From the NCBI GenBank assembly GCA_905234755.1, contig CAJOIT010000009.1, positions 24,793 through 88,792 of the forward strand: a DNA stretch of 64,000 nucleotides, written 5' to 3'. This document shows, piece by piece, positions 35,222 through 43,384 of the stretch. The notes beneath the pieces were generated by a model that saw only the letters and a list, made by a program, of their open reading frames with translations, had not been told where the DNA came from and made no database searches. Source of the stretch: an uncultured Bacteroidales bacterium. Lineage in GTDB: Bacteria > Bacteroidota > Bacteroidia > Bacteroidales > ML635J-15. The translations under genes were made by a program, and so were the position numbers. Each line of letters begins with the position of its first letter. Position 1 is the first letter of the stretch.

Positions 35222-36421
35222 ATGAAACGGTTTATCATATTAGGATGTTTGGTACTTGGGATGAGTATCGCATCGGTGGCACAAACGGTAACTGCAGCAA
35301 GCGAAGAAATTGCTGACGATTTCGATCTGAAAGCTGCGGCTTCACTGTTCGGAGAATCAAAAGATATTGAAGACTTCGAAAATAAACTAAACGACGAATC
35401 AATATCAATTTCTAACCTCGACCTCAACGGCGACGGAGAAGTTGACTATCTCAGGTGCGTCGAAACGGTAGAAAACGGCGATCACTACATCGTGATACAA
35501 GCAGTTCTTGCAGCCGACATCTACCAAGACATAGCAACGATTTTTGTAAAAAAAGATGTTGAAACCAAAAATATTACGGTTCAAGTAATTGGAAACGAAT
35601 ACATCTACGGACGCAACTACATCGTAGAGCCTGTTTACATCTACCGTCCTGTAATATACAACTGGTTCTGGGATCCTTACTGGCACTACTGGCACTCGCC
35701 ATACTACTGGGGTTACTACCCTCACTACTGGCACTGCTGGCACCACAGACCATACCATGTATATCATCACCACATTGTTGAATATCACCACCATCACCAT
35801 CACTGCAGCTACAACCATCCACATCATCCACATGATGGATATAATGGACACAGGGAGGTACACAACGGATATGGCAACTCGCATCCAAACGGTAGCTACA
35901 ACGACAGGCACCCTGAACACAATAACATTAGCGACCACCACAGAAGCATCAGAAATGATAATTCAAGAGTTGCTGGAAGCAATGCTACAAAAGCACCTGC
36001 CAACAATAGCACAAGAGTCGCAAACGACAATATCAACAGAACACCTGCTAACAACAACGGCTCAAGGGTCGCAAACGACAACACCAGCAAAACGCCTGCT
36101 AACAATAGCGGTTCGAGAGTTGCAAACGACAATACCAGCAGAACACCTGCTAACAATAATAGCTCTTCTAGGGTAAATTCTTCGAACAGCAGTTCTAGAG
36201 TAAATTCCTCGAGTTCATCGAAACCAAACAGCGGCTACAACTCTTCAAGTTCTTCAAGGACAAATTCTTCGAACAGCAGTTCAAGGGTAAACTCCTCGAG
36301 TTCTTCGAAACCAAACAGCGGCTACAACTCTTCAAGTTCTTCAAGGACAAATTCTTCGAACAGCAGTTCAAGAGTAAACTCCTCAAGTTCTTCGAAACCT
36401 AGCAGCAGCTACAACTCTTAG
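35222..36421 (+). CDS. Secreted His/Tyr/Trp-rich and Ser-rich repeat protein, C-terminus truncated by frameshift
   Basis: A 399-residue exported protein. Signal peptide 1-20 (ends ASVAQ). A folded domain to about residue 145 contains an EF-hand-like loop DLNGDGEVDYL. Residues ~150-200 are extremely rich in Trp, Tyr and His (for example HHHIVEYHHHHHHCSY), suggesting metal binding. Then come four Asn/Thr-rich repeats (ANNSxSRVANDNTS) and 29-residue Ser/Asn repeats. The frame ends at TAG 36421 because of a perfect 47-bp tandem duplication; without it the protein would run to 36741 (about 490 residues). No family recognised. Monocistronic. Confidence 0.8.
   Translation: MKRFIILGCLVLGMSIASVAQTVTAASEEIADDFDLKAAASLFGESKDIEDFENKLNDESISISNLDLNGDGEVDYLRCVETVENGDHYIVIQAVLAADIYQDIATIFVKKDVETKNITVQVIGNEYIYGRNYIVEPVYIYRPVIYNWFWDPYWHYWHSPYYWGYYPHYWHCWHHRPYHVYHHHIVEYHHHHHHCSYNHPHHPHDGYNGHREVHNGYGNSHPNGSYNDRHPEHNNISDHHRSIRNDNSRVAGSNATKAPANNSTRVANDNINRTPANNNGSRVANDNTSKTPANNSGSRVANDNTSRTPANNNSSSRVNSSNSSSRVNSSSSSKPNSGYNSSSSSRTNSSNSSSRVNSSSSSKPNSGYNSSSSSRTNSSNSSSRVNSSSSSKPSSSYNS
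36175..36420 (+). repeat. Tandem 87-bp repeats encoding 29-residue Ser/Asn units
   Basis: Units reading NSSNSSSRVNSSSSSKPNSG and on to SSSRT recur with an 87-base period and few changes, a substrate for slippage or recombination. Confidence 0.8.
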
Positions 36422-36466
36422 TAAACTCCTCAAGTTCTTCGAAACCTAGCAGCAGCTACAACTCTT
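36373..36466 (+). repeat. Perfect 47-bp tandem duplication causing a frameshift
   Basis: 36373-36419 and 36420-36466 are identical 47-mers beginning AGTAAACTCC and ending AACTCTT. As 47 is not a multiple of three, the second copy puts the downstream Ser-rich sequence in another frame and creates the TAG at 36419-36421. Confidence 0.93.
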
Positions 36467-36741
36467 CAAGTTCTTCAAGGACAAATTCTTCGAACAGTAG
36501 TTCAAGGGTAAACTCCTCGAGTTCTTCGAAACCTAGCTCTTCAAGCAGCAGCTCAAGAGTTAATTCCTCAAGTTCGTCAAGATCAAGTAGCAGTAGCTAT
36601 CACCCATCAAGCTCGCACTCAAGTTCTTCGAGCAGTTCAAGATCGAGTTCACCTAGTTCGCATAGCTCAAGCTCGCACAGCTCAAGTTCCCATAGTTCGA
36701 GTTCCCACAGCTCATCGAGCCATTCATCTTCTCGCAGATAA
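36421..36741 (+). pseudogene. Out-of-frame 3' part of the Ser-rich protein gene
   Basis: From 36421 the same Ser/Asn repeat sequence continues open in a different frame for 106 codons to TAA 36739-36741: VNSSSSSKPSSSYNSS, further repeats, then HSSSS-type units ending SSSRR. It has no start codon of its own. Removing one 47-bp copy joins it to the upstream frame. It is therefore the former C-terminus, not a separate gene. Confidence 0.85.
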
Positions 36742-36770
36742 CACTATGACATAGCATTTCATGACAAAAA

Positions 36771-36809
36771 AATTGATGCAGTCGAAAAGGCTGCATCAAT
36801 TTCTTTTTT
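36771..36809 (+). terminator. Terminator before the esterase-LysM gene
   Basis: AATTGATGCAG (36771-36781) / CTGCATCAATT (36791-36801) with a 9-base loop and a T-rich tail. Its position inside an apparent longer reading frame from 36761 argues for the downstream start at 36845. Confidence 0.85.
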
Positions 36810-36810
36810 C

Positions 36811-36818
36811 TAAATTTG
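36811..36818 (+). promoter_or_regulatory. -7 element TAAATTTG for the esterase-LysM gene
   Basis: TAAATTTG followed by CA, 26 bases before the ATG at 36845 and directly after the terminator. The -33 box is not clear. Confidence 0.5.
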
Positions 36819-36844
36819 CAAACTCAAAAATATACAAAACTAAT

Positions 36845-38101
36845 ATGAGACGAATATTAACGATAATTGCTTTGGCTTTTTTGCCATTCATTTCCAAATC
36901 GCAACAGATAGAATACTTCAACGACCTTATGTCGGACATGTACAACTTTGCTATTTACGAGCCAGCCGGCTACGACCCCGTAAACAGCACCAACATGCCT
37001 GTTGTAATGTTCCTGCACGGACGAAGCATGAGCATAGGGCTTGGAGGGTACAGATATGGTTCCATAACGGCAATACAAAGCGGTTACGAAATTCTGAAAG
37101 GTCAGCCTGCACTAATTTTGGAACCAAATGCCAATGGAAACGAAGGCTGGGGTTCGGTGAAACTGCACAAGGTTTACGAATTTCTAAAGGCACATTATGC
37201 ATTCGACCACAATAAATTCTATGTAATTGGCATGAGCATGGGTGGCTGGGGAACACTAAACTATGTCAACAAATATCCCGACGAGGTTGCTGCATGTGTT
37301 GGTATTTGTGGAGGATGCGATGCCAAGACACCCTGCGGGCTCAACAAAGTTCCAACTTGGATCATTCATGCCGCCGATGATGAAACGACTAGCGTAGCAT
37401 GTTCCGACAGAGTTGTCGAAGCTATGAAAACCTGCGGAAGCACAAATCTGCTGAAATACAGCCGTCTAACCAGCGGAGGACACAGCCTGATAAACTATTT
37501 CAATTATTACAATCTTTATACTTGGCTTTTCAAGCACAATCGCACCAACCGCCGATTCGACACGAGCATAGACTTTGTAAACAATCCCGAATATCCTTCA
37601 GTTGACGAATATAGCTACTGGGGCGGATATTCTTCCGTAGAAGGACATGAAATAACACAGGCAGAACTTGCCAAAATAAAAGCTCGCACCCCCAGACAAC
37701 AAGGCAGTAGTCCAATTGCATCAAATGGAAGCACTTCATCAACAAGCAACAGCACAACAACTAGTAGTTCGAATAACAACAATTCATCGAACACAACAAA
37801 ACCGGCAACAGCCACTTCAAACAATACAAAACCAAGCACTAACACAAACACGAACAAACCAACCAAAACGACAAAACCTGTTGCAACAGCGAAACCTGCA
37901 AACAACACCACGGCCAAGCCACACACTGTCGTCAAAAAGCCTGTAACAACATCAGAGAAAGGCATATACATCGTAAAGCAAGGCGATACACTAAAGAAAA
38001 TTGCAAAGAAGCACAAGATAAAATACAAGAAACTTCTCCAGATTAACCACTTCACTAAAGATAGAAAAATAAAAGTAGGTGACAAGATAAAAGTAGCATA
38101 A
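36845..38101 (+). CDS. Secreted alpha/beta-hydrolase (esterase-like) with C-terminal LysM domain
   Basis: About 418 residues from the ATG at 36845, which starts a signal peptide (MRRILTIIALAFLPFISKS). The catalytic domain is an esterase/polyhydroxybutyrate-depolymerase-like alpha/beta-hydrolase: MFLHGRS (oxyanion region), nucleophile in VIGMSMGGWG, acid in IIHAADDETT, and His in SGGHSLINYF. After about residue 290 comes a Ser/Thr/Asn/Lys low-complexity linker, then one LysM module (YIVKQGDTLKKIAKKHKIKY) that should bind peptidoglycan or a related glycan. A LysM anchor on such an esterase is unusual; it may deacylate cell-wall material. The TTG/ATG-extended frame from 36761 overlaps a terminator and is rejected. 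Confidence 0.85.
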   Translation: MRRILTIIALAFLPFISKSQQIEYFNDLMSDMYNFAIYEPAGYDPVNSTNMPVVMFLHGRSMSIGLGGYRYGSITAIQSGYEILKGQPALILEPNANGNEGWGSVKLHKVYEFLKAHYAFDHNKFYVIGMSMGGWGTLNYVNKYPDEVAACVGICGGCDAKTPCGLNKVPTWIIHAADDETTSVACSDRVVEAMKTCGSTNLLKYSRLTSGGHSLINYFNYYNLYTWLFKHNRTNRRFDTSIDFVNNPEYPSVDEYSYWGGYSSVEGHEITQAELAKIKARTPRQQGSSPIASNGSTSSTSNSTTTSSSNNNNSSNTTKPATATSNNTKPSTNTNTNKPTKTTKPVATAKPANNTTAKPHTVVKKPVTTSEKGIYIVKQGDTLKKIAKKHKIKYKKLLQINHFTKDRKIKVGDKIKVA

Positions 38102-38150
38102 AGTATATCAAGCACGCTATACTCTACTCTTTAACCAGTGTAGAAAACGA

Positions 38151-38178
38151 TTGCTGTAAAAGTTTTTATATACTTTTG
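38151..38178 (+). promoter_or_regulatory. Promoter of the GH3 gene pair
   Basis: TTG (38151-38153)-N17-TACTTTTG (38171-38178), 21 bases before the ATG at 38200. Confidence 0.55.
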
Positions 38179-38199
38179 TTTTTTTTAAAACAAAAGGAA

Positions 38200-39897
38200 A
38201 TGAAGACGAGTAATATGATCGTACCGAACCTGCTATTGGGAATGGCAGGAGGTATTCAGTATCGCGCACTTTTGAAAGCGACAAAGAATCCACGCAAAGC
38301 TAGTGAAAATACTCTACGCGAAATTCTTACTTACGCAAAGGATACTGTTTACGGTAAGGAACACAAGTTCGAGTATATACTTGAAGCAACTAACGACACT
38401 GAACTTTATAAACGCTACCGCGAACAAGTAAAACCCAACGAATATGAGGATTTGCGTCCATACGTTGAACGCCACAAACATGGAGAAACCGACATTCTTT
38501 TCCCTGGCAAACCAGTTCTTTATGCAACCACTTCCGGTTCTACTGCCGAACCGAAATGGATTCCAATAACCGAACGTTACCTGAAAACCATCTACGGCAA
38601 AATGACCAAGGTATGGCTCTACAATTTCATCCAGAACCGCCACAAAGTATTTGCAGGAAAGATACTTTCAATCGTTGGCAAGGTAATCGAAGGATACGCA
38701 CCCGACGGCACAGTATATGGTTCGGTTAGCGGTGTTACGCAGCGTGACTGCCCAGGCTTCGTGAAGAAACTCTATAGCAACCCGCAGTGCGTTTACAGCA
38801 TCGCCGACTACACGGCACGCTACTATGTGCTTATGCGCATGGGCATAGAGCAGGACATTACCCTGATTGTTACAGCAAACCCGTCAACAATAGTCGAATT
38901 GCAGAACAATGTCAACCGCTACTACGACGAATATGTAAACGATATTGAACACGGTACGCTTAAAGCCGACCTCAACATCGACTCGGAAATCCGCAAGGAA
39001 CTGGAAGCTTGCCTCAAGCCGAATCCCAAACGCGCAGCCGAACTTCGTGCATTAAAGGCAAAATATGGCAATGTTCTACCAAAGCACTACTGGCCAAATC
39101 TGCAGATTCTAAACACATGGAAGTGCGGAAATACCAAGGTTTACCTCGACAAGTTCAAGGATTCGTTCCCGAAAGGAATGCTACATCAGGAATTTGGCTA
39201 TTTCGCTTCGGAATGCCGCTTCGGACTAGTTATGGACGACACTCTCAACAGCGTTATGTTCCCACACATGCACTACTACGAGTTCGTCAAGGAAGAAGAC
39301 ATGGATTCACCAAATCCTACTTTCTACCAATTGCACGAACTTGTTGAAGGTCAGAGATACTGCCCGTATGTTAGTACATTTGCAGGCTTGTACCGCTACA
39401 ATATGAACGATTTGCTCGAAGTTGGTCCGAACTTCAAGAACACGCCTACCGTTCACATGATACAAAAGACTCACGGTATCGTTACAATGACTGGTGAAAA
39501 ACTATATGAACGTCAGTTTATTGAAGCAGTACACAAGGCTGAAGATACTACAGGCATGAAAACACGTTTCTTCATTGGCTTTGCCGAACTGCCCGAATCG
39601 CGATACAACTTCTACTATGAGTTCGCCGACCAGGAAACAACACAGGAACAAGCCGAAAAGTTCACTGAAGCCGTTGATGCAGCCCTCAAGGACAGCAACA
39701 TGGAATACAAGGCAAAGCGAGAATCGTTGAGGCTGAAAGATGCGGTAACCTACCGCTTGCAGTTCGAGTCGTTCGAGCATTTCAAGGAAGAATGCATCAA
39801 GGAAGGCGCACGCGACGGACAGTTCAAGCTCAACCTGCTTTTGCAAGACGAAAAGCGTCAAGAAAAGTTCAACAAACTTGTGATAAGCACAAAATAA
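38200..39897 (+). CDS. GH3-family acyl-adenylating enzyme 1
   Basis: A 565-residue member of the GH3 family, the fold of plant auxin-conjugating acyl-amido synthetases (acyl-adenylate formation then transfer). ATP loop LYATTSGSTAEPKWIPIT is intact; further conserved blocks are LIVTANPSTIVELQNN, YGNVLPKHYWPNLQ, LHQEFGYFASECRFG, STFAGLYRYNMNDLLEVG and VTMTGEKLYERQF. Bacterial members have unknown acyl and amine substrates. The ATG at 38200 is chosen over a TTG at 38176 because the TTG lies in the -7 box. A close paralog follows nine bases downstream. Confidence 0.9.
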   Translation: MKTSNMIVPNLLLGMAGGIQYRALLKATKNPRKASENTLREILTYAKDTVYGKEHKFEYILEATNDTELYKRYREQVKPNEYEDLRPYVERHKHGETDILFPGKPVLYATTSGSTAEPKWIPITERYLKTIYGKMTKVWLYNFIQNRHKVFAGKILSIVGKVIEGYAPDGTVYGSVSGVTQRDCPGFVKKLYSNPQCVYSIADYTARYYVLMRMGIEQDITLIVTANPSTIVELQNNVNRYYDEYVNDIEHGTLKADLNIDSEIRKELEACLKPNPKRAAELRALKAKYGNVLPKHYWPNLQILNTWKCGNTKVYLDKFKDSFPKGMLHQEFGYFASECRFGLVMDDTLNSVMFPHMHYYEFVKEEDMDSPNPTFYQLHELVEGQRYCPYVSTFAGLYRYNMNDLLEVGPNFKNTPTVHMIQKTHGIVTMTGEKLYERQFIEAVHKAEDTTGMKTRFFIGFAELPESRYNFYYEFADQETTQEQAEKFTEAVDAALKDSNMEYKAKRESLRLKDAVTYRLQFESFEHFKEECIKEGARDGQFKLNLLLQDEKRQEKFNKLVISTK

Positions 39898-39906
39898 CAA
39901 CATAAT

Positions 39907-41604
39907 ATGGAAAAACTTAAAACTCCCTTTGTCCCAAACTTCCTCATCGGAATCGCTGGGGGCTTGCAATACAAATCATTCAAAAGAGCGGCAAAACAGC
40001 CGCGCAAGCGTCAGGAACAAACTTTGCGTGAAATACTAGATTTCGCCAAAGACTCCGTTTACGGGAAAGAACATCATTTTGCAGAAATTCTTGAAGCAAA
40101 AGATGATACAGAACTCTACAGTCGTTACCAACAGAATGTCAAACCAAACGAATACGAAGACCTTCGCCCGCTAATCGAACGGCACAAAAACGGAGAACCC
40201 GATGTTCTTTTCCCTGGAAAGCCAGCATTGTACGCCACAACTTCAGGCACAACGAAGGAACCCAAATGGATACCGATTACCCAACGCTATCTGGGCGATA
40301 TATACGGAAAGATGAACCTTGCATGGCTCTACACGATGATACGTAACAGACGCAAGGTTTTCGCTGGCAAACTTGTCAGTATCGTAGGAAAGGTCGTTGA
40401 AGGATATGCACCAGATGGCACAGTATGCGGATCAATATCCGGCTTTGCGCAAAAGAAATGCCCGCAGTGGATGAAAGACCTGTCGCCATATCCATTCTCG
40501 GTTTATGCCATTGAAGATTACACGGCTCGCTACTATACCATTATGCGTTTCGGCATTGAGCACAACACCACGCTAATCATCACGGCCAACCCATCCACTA
40601 TAGTCGAGATGCAGAACAATGTAAACGAGTACTTCGACCAATATGTTGAGGACATTGAAAATGGAACACTAAACGCGAACTTGAACATTCCTGACGACAT
40701 TCGCGAGAGTTTCAAGCCTTTCATGAAGCCCAACCCCGAACGCGCAGCTGAACTTCGCAGCTTAAAAGCAAAATACGGCATAGTGCTGCCAAAACATTAC
40801 TGGCCCGATTTCCAACTGCTCACCACATGGCGCTGCGGCAACACAAAGGTTTATATCGACAAGTTCAAGGACTCGTTTCCCAGCCAGTATTTCCATCAGG
40901 AATTTTCATATTATTCCACAGAATGCAGGTTCGGTCTCGTGATTGACGATACCTCCAACACCGTACTTTGCCCGCACATGCACTACTACGAATTCGTGCC
41001 AGCCGAGGACATCAGCAAGCCAGACAACGAAAAACGTTTCGTGCAGATGCATGAATTGGAAGAGGGCAAGCGATATGTCACCTATGTAACTACCTTTGCA
41101 GGATTGTATCGATACAATATGAACGACATGGTGGAAGTCGGTCCGCGCTACTGGAACACGCCATCTATCCACCTGATACAGAAAGTTAACGGCATTGTTT
41201 CAATGACAGGCGAAAAACTGCACGAAAGACAGTTCATAGAGGCAGTAGGACAAGTCGAAAAAGAACTAAACATGTCATTAAAATTCTTCGTTGGATTTGC
41301 CGACCTCGACATCTCCGCATACCGCTTCTACTGGGAATTTGCAGATCAGGAGACCTCGCAGGAAAAGGCTGAACTATTTACAAAGCATGTAGATGAACTG
41401 CTGAAGGAATACAACCAAGAATATAAGACAAAACGCGATTCGCTACGCGTTAAAGAACCTGTGACACACCGCCTGCAGTTCAATTCCTTCGAAACATTCA
41501 AGGCACAATGTATCGCTGAAGGATTACGCGACGGACAATTCAAGCTCAATCTGCTCATGCAGGACGAGAAACGCCACGAAAAGTTCAAAAAACTTGTAAA
41601 ATAA
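39907..41604 (+). CDS. GH3-family acyl-adenylating enzyme 2
   Basis: A 565-residue tandem paralog of the preceding gene with the same length and the same motif order: LYATTSGTTKEPKWIPIT, LIITANPSTIVEMQNN, YGIVLPKHYWPDFQ, FHQEFSYYSTECRFG, TTFAGLYRYNMNDMVEVG, VSMTGEKLHERQF. The two are clearly products of duplication but well diverged, suggesting different substrates. Its TAA overlaps the ATG of the HAD gene by one base (TAATG), so the three are one operon. Confidence 0.9.
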   Translation: MEKLKTPFVPNFLIGIAGGLQYKSFKRAAKQPRKRQEQTLREILDFAKDSVYGKEHHFAEILEAKDDTELYSRYQQNVKPNEYEDLRPLIERHKNGEPDVLFPGKPALYATTSGTTKEPKWIPITQRYLGDIYGKMNLAWLYTMIRNRRKVFAGKLVSIVGKVVEGYAPDGTVCGSISGFAQKKCPQWMKDLSPYPFSVYAIEDYTARYYTIMRFGIEHNTTLIITANPSTIVEMQNNVNEYFDQYVEDIENGTLNANLNIPDDIRESFKPFMKPNPERAAELRSLKAKYGIVLPKHYWPDFQLLTTWRCGNTKVYIDKFKDSFPSQYFHQEFSYYSTECRFGLVIDDTSNTVLCPHMHYYEFVPAEDISKPDNEKRFVQMHELEEGKRYVTYVTTFAGLYRYNMNDMVEVGPRYWNTPSIHLIQKVNGIVSMTGEKLHERQFIEAVGQVEKELNMSLKFFVGFADLDISAYRFYWEFADQETSQEKAELFTKHVDELLKEYNQEYKTKRDSLRVKEPVTHRLQFNSFETFKAQCIAEGLRDGQFKLNLLMQDEKRHEKFKKLVK

Positions 41605-42227
41605 TGGCAGAAATAAAAGCTGTCATATTCGACCTAGATGGGACTTTGTACGACAAGTCCCATCTTCATATTCGCATAATACTCAACCAGATGCTTCGCG
41701 GAAAACTTTTTATGCTTAAACGGGAAAGAGAAGTTCGTGCGAAGTTAAAAGGTAAATATTTCGGAACCGAAGATGCGTTTTACGACAATTTTTTCAGCCA
41801 TATCGGGAAAAAGAATGCAAGAAAGTGGTATTTCGACTGCTATATGCCACAAATGGCAAGAGTCCTGCGCAAGCACTACAGCCTTGCTCCTTGGGTCAAA
41901 GAATACATCATGCGGATGCGTGAAAAAGGTGTAAAAATAATAGTGTTTTCCGACTACGGTTTCGTAAAAGAAAAGCTCGATGCCATAGGATTCGATTGCC
42001 TGTGGGCTGATTATCTTTTTGATGCACCATCATTGGGCGGACTAAAGCCATGCCGAGAAGCATTTATGAATGTCTGCGAAAAAATTGGAATAGAACCGCA
42101 ACATTGCCTAATGATTGGAGACCGCGATGACACCGATGGAGATGGAGCAAGGTCGGCAGGAATGCAATTTGTAAAAGTAGAGAATGCGAACAAGCCTGAA
42201 GGACAAGATATTGTTTCAGATATATAG
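41604..42227 (+). CDS. HAD family hydrolase
   Basis: A 207-residue haloacid-dehalogenase-type phosphatase. Motif I IFDLDGTLYD (nucleophile Asp), motif II VFSDYG, motif III Lys in LGGLKPCREAF, motif IV IGDRDDTDGDGA. A helical cap lies between motifs I and II (residues ~20-95). Translation is coupled to the second GH3 gene, suggesting it hydrolyses a phosphate in the same pathway, but no substrate can be assigned. Confidence 0.9.
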   Translation: MAEIKAVIFDLDGTLYDKSHLHIRIILNQMLRGKLFMLKREREVRAKLKGKYFGTEDAFYDNFFSHIGKKNARKWYFDCYMPQMARVLRKHYSLAPWVKEYIMRMREKGVKIIVFSDYGFVKEKLDAIGFDCLWADYLFDAPSLGGLKPCREAFMNVCEKIGIEPQHCLMIGDRDDTDGDGARSAGMQFVKVENANKPEGQDIVSDI

Positions 42228-42317
42228 TTTCAGAGTCTCTGGTTTCTAGTTTCAAGTTTTAACAACAAGGAACGATGCCAACCATAGAAATCATAAATAT
42301 CGAAGCTCAAAACTCCA

Positions 42318-43169
42318 TCAGCAACAATCTTCCACCGCAGGCCATGGATTTACCTCAATACTAGCCATTTTTACCATACATTCGTGAGAATTGATACAAA
42401 CTCTCTGGAGTTCGTCCTTTCGAGGCTTATCCTTATCAAAAAATATCGGTTCACCGACATGCAAGGTCACACACGGTTCATTACGCCTTCCAAACAATCT
42501 GTATAAGCCCTTGCGCTCACGATAGCTGTACACCAACGGAATTACTGGTATATCATACTTGTACGCCATCGAAAATGCACCAACCTTAAGAGGTCGAATC
42601 GGCACATACATATTCCAACGAACCGATTCAGGGAAAATCAAGAACCATTCCTTGCGCCGATGATACTCATCGAAAGCCTCGTTAAATTTACGGATGCCGC
42701 CACGAGTTTCCGGAATCGGAACTCCGCCAGCATGACGCATAAACCAACTGTTCTTGCCATTAAAATGCTTTGCAAACATCGGAATTTTCAACTTTCCGAA
42801 ACGCTTAACAGCCTGATTCACCCCAAATGCATCAAAAATAAAAACATGATTGCAAACGCACATGGCACCATCTTTCAGCTCTTTCCTACGCTTACGAACA
42901 TTTTTCCTGCCCTCTATTCTAAGTCCGAAATGAAAGCGATTCCAAAATGCTACAAGAACCCACTTGACGAAAAATCCAAGTATTTCATTAAACTTGAATT
43001 TAAAAGACTCATCTATGTACGGAAAAGTTTCATCAAACTGGTATTTTCCCTCGGATGAATCCTCAACCTCGACTTTCAATAGACGGCGAAACGGGTCATC
43101 GGTTGGATAATCAATACCAACATCGGGGATATATACCCCGTCTTTTACCTTAAATGTACCGAATTGCAT
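42318..43169 (-). CDS. Lysophospholipid acyltransferase (PlsC-like)
   Basis: About 283 residues; 1-acylglycerol-3-phosphate-type acyltransferase in membrane lipid synthesis. The NHx4D catalytic motif appears as NHVFIFD; the second block FPESVRW stands in for FPEGTRS, and IPVIPLVYSYRERKGL is the late conserved block. The start is set at ATG 43169 (MQFGTFKVKDG) because a TATATTTG -7 box lies just upstream on the minus strand at 43197-43190. An in-frame ATG at 43271 would lie upstream of that promoter in AT-rich repeat DNA. Single gene, convergent with the HAD gene. Confidence 0.82.
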   Translation of the reverse strand: MQFGTFKVKDGVYIPDVGIDYPTDDPFRRLLKVEVEDSSEGKYQFDETFPYIDESFKFKFNEILGFFVKWVLVAFWNRFHFGLRIEGRKNVRKRRKELKDGAMCVCNHVFIFDAFGVNQAVKRFGKLKIPMFAKHFNGKNSWFMRHAGGVPIPETRGGIRKFNEAFDEYHRRKEWFLIFPESVRWNMYVPIRPLKVGAFSMAYKYDIPVIPLVYSYRERKGLYRLFGRRNEPCVTLHVGEPIFFDKDKPRKDELQRVCINSHECMVKMASIEVNPWPAVEDCC

Positions 43170-43189
43170 TTTATTAATTCTTAACACCG

Positions 43190-43197
43190 CAAATATA
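43190..43197 (-). promoter_or_regulatory. -7 element TATATTTG for the acyltransferase gene
   Basis: TATATTTG followed by CGG on the minus strand, 20 bases before the ATG at 43169. Confidence 0.5.
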
Positions 43198-43219
43198 ATG
43201 TTTTTTGAAAAATTTTTGA

Positions 43220-43330
43220 ACATTTGATTTCTTAAATCATTGAATATTTGAAACATTGCTAAGCATTGCAATGCTATAAATCAAAATCTTGAATCTTTGA
43301 ATTATTGAATTTTTAAATCAGAGAAGCTAA
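43220..43330. repeat. Low-complexity TTTGAA/ATTGAAT spacer
   Basis: Degenerate repeats such as TTGAATATTTGAA, TTGAATCTTTGAATTATTGAA and a palindromic AGCATTGCAATGCT (43262-43275). It resembles the spacer at 8119-8172. Confidence 0.5.
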
Positions 43331-43345
43331 TCATTAAATTTTTCT

Positions 43346-43377
43346 TATCTTTGCCACAACATAAAAAAAACCGGAGG
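43346..43377 (+). promoter_or_regulatory. -7 element TATCTTTG plus a clear Shine-Dalgarno sequence
   Basis: TATCTTTG at 43346-43353, then GGAGG at 43373-43377 placed seven bases before the ATG at 43385. A strong ribosome binding site is unusual among the genes of this window. Confidence 0.55.
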
Positions 43378-43384
43378 ACAAAAC

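Noticed and set aside
35405..35941. 178-codon antisense frame opposite the His-rich protein gene
   Set aside because: Its Val/Met-rich composition is the complement of His/Tyr/Asn codons; no signal of coding.
36761..36844. N-terminal extension of the esterase-LysM protein
   Set aside because: It lies over a strong terminator hairpin and a -7 box; the ATG at 36845 begins a normal signal peptide.
38176..38199. TTG start for the first GH3 gene
   Set aside because: The TTG is part of the predicted -7 element; the ATG at 38200 matches the paralog's start.
43170..43271. 34-residue N-terminal extension of the PlsC-like acyltransferase
   Set aside because: It lies in AT-rich repeat DNA upstream of the predicted promoter and resembles no part of the family.
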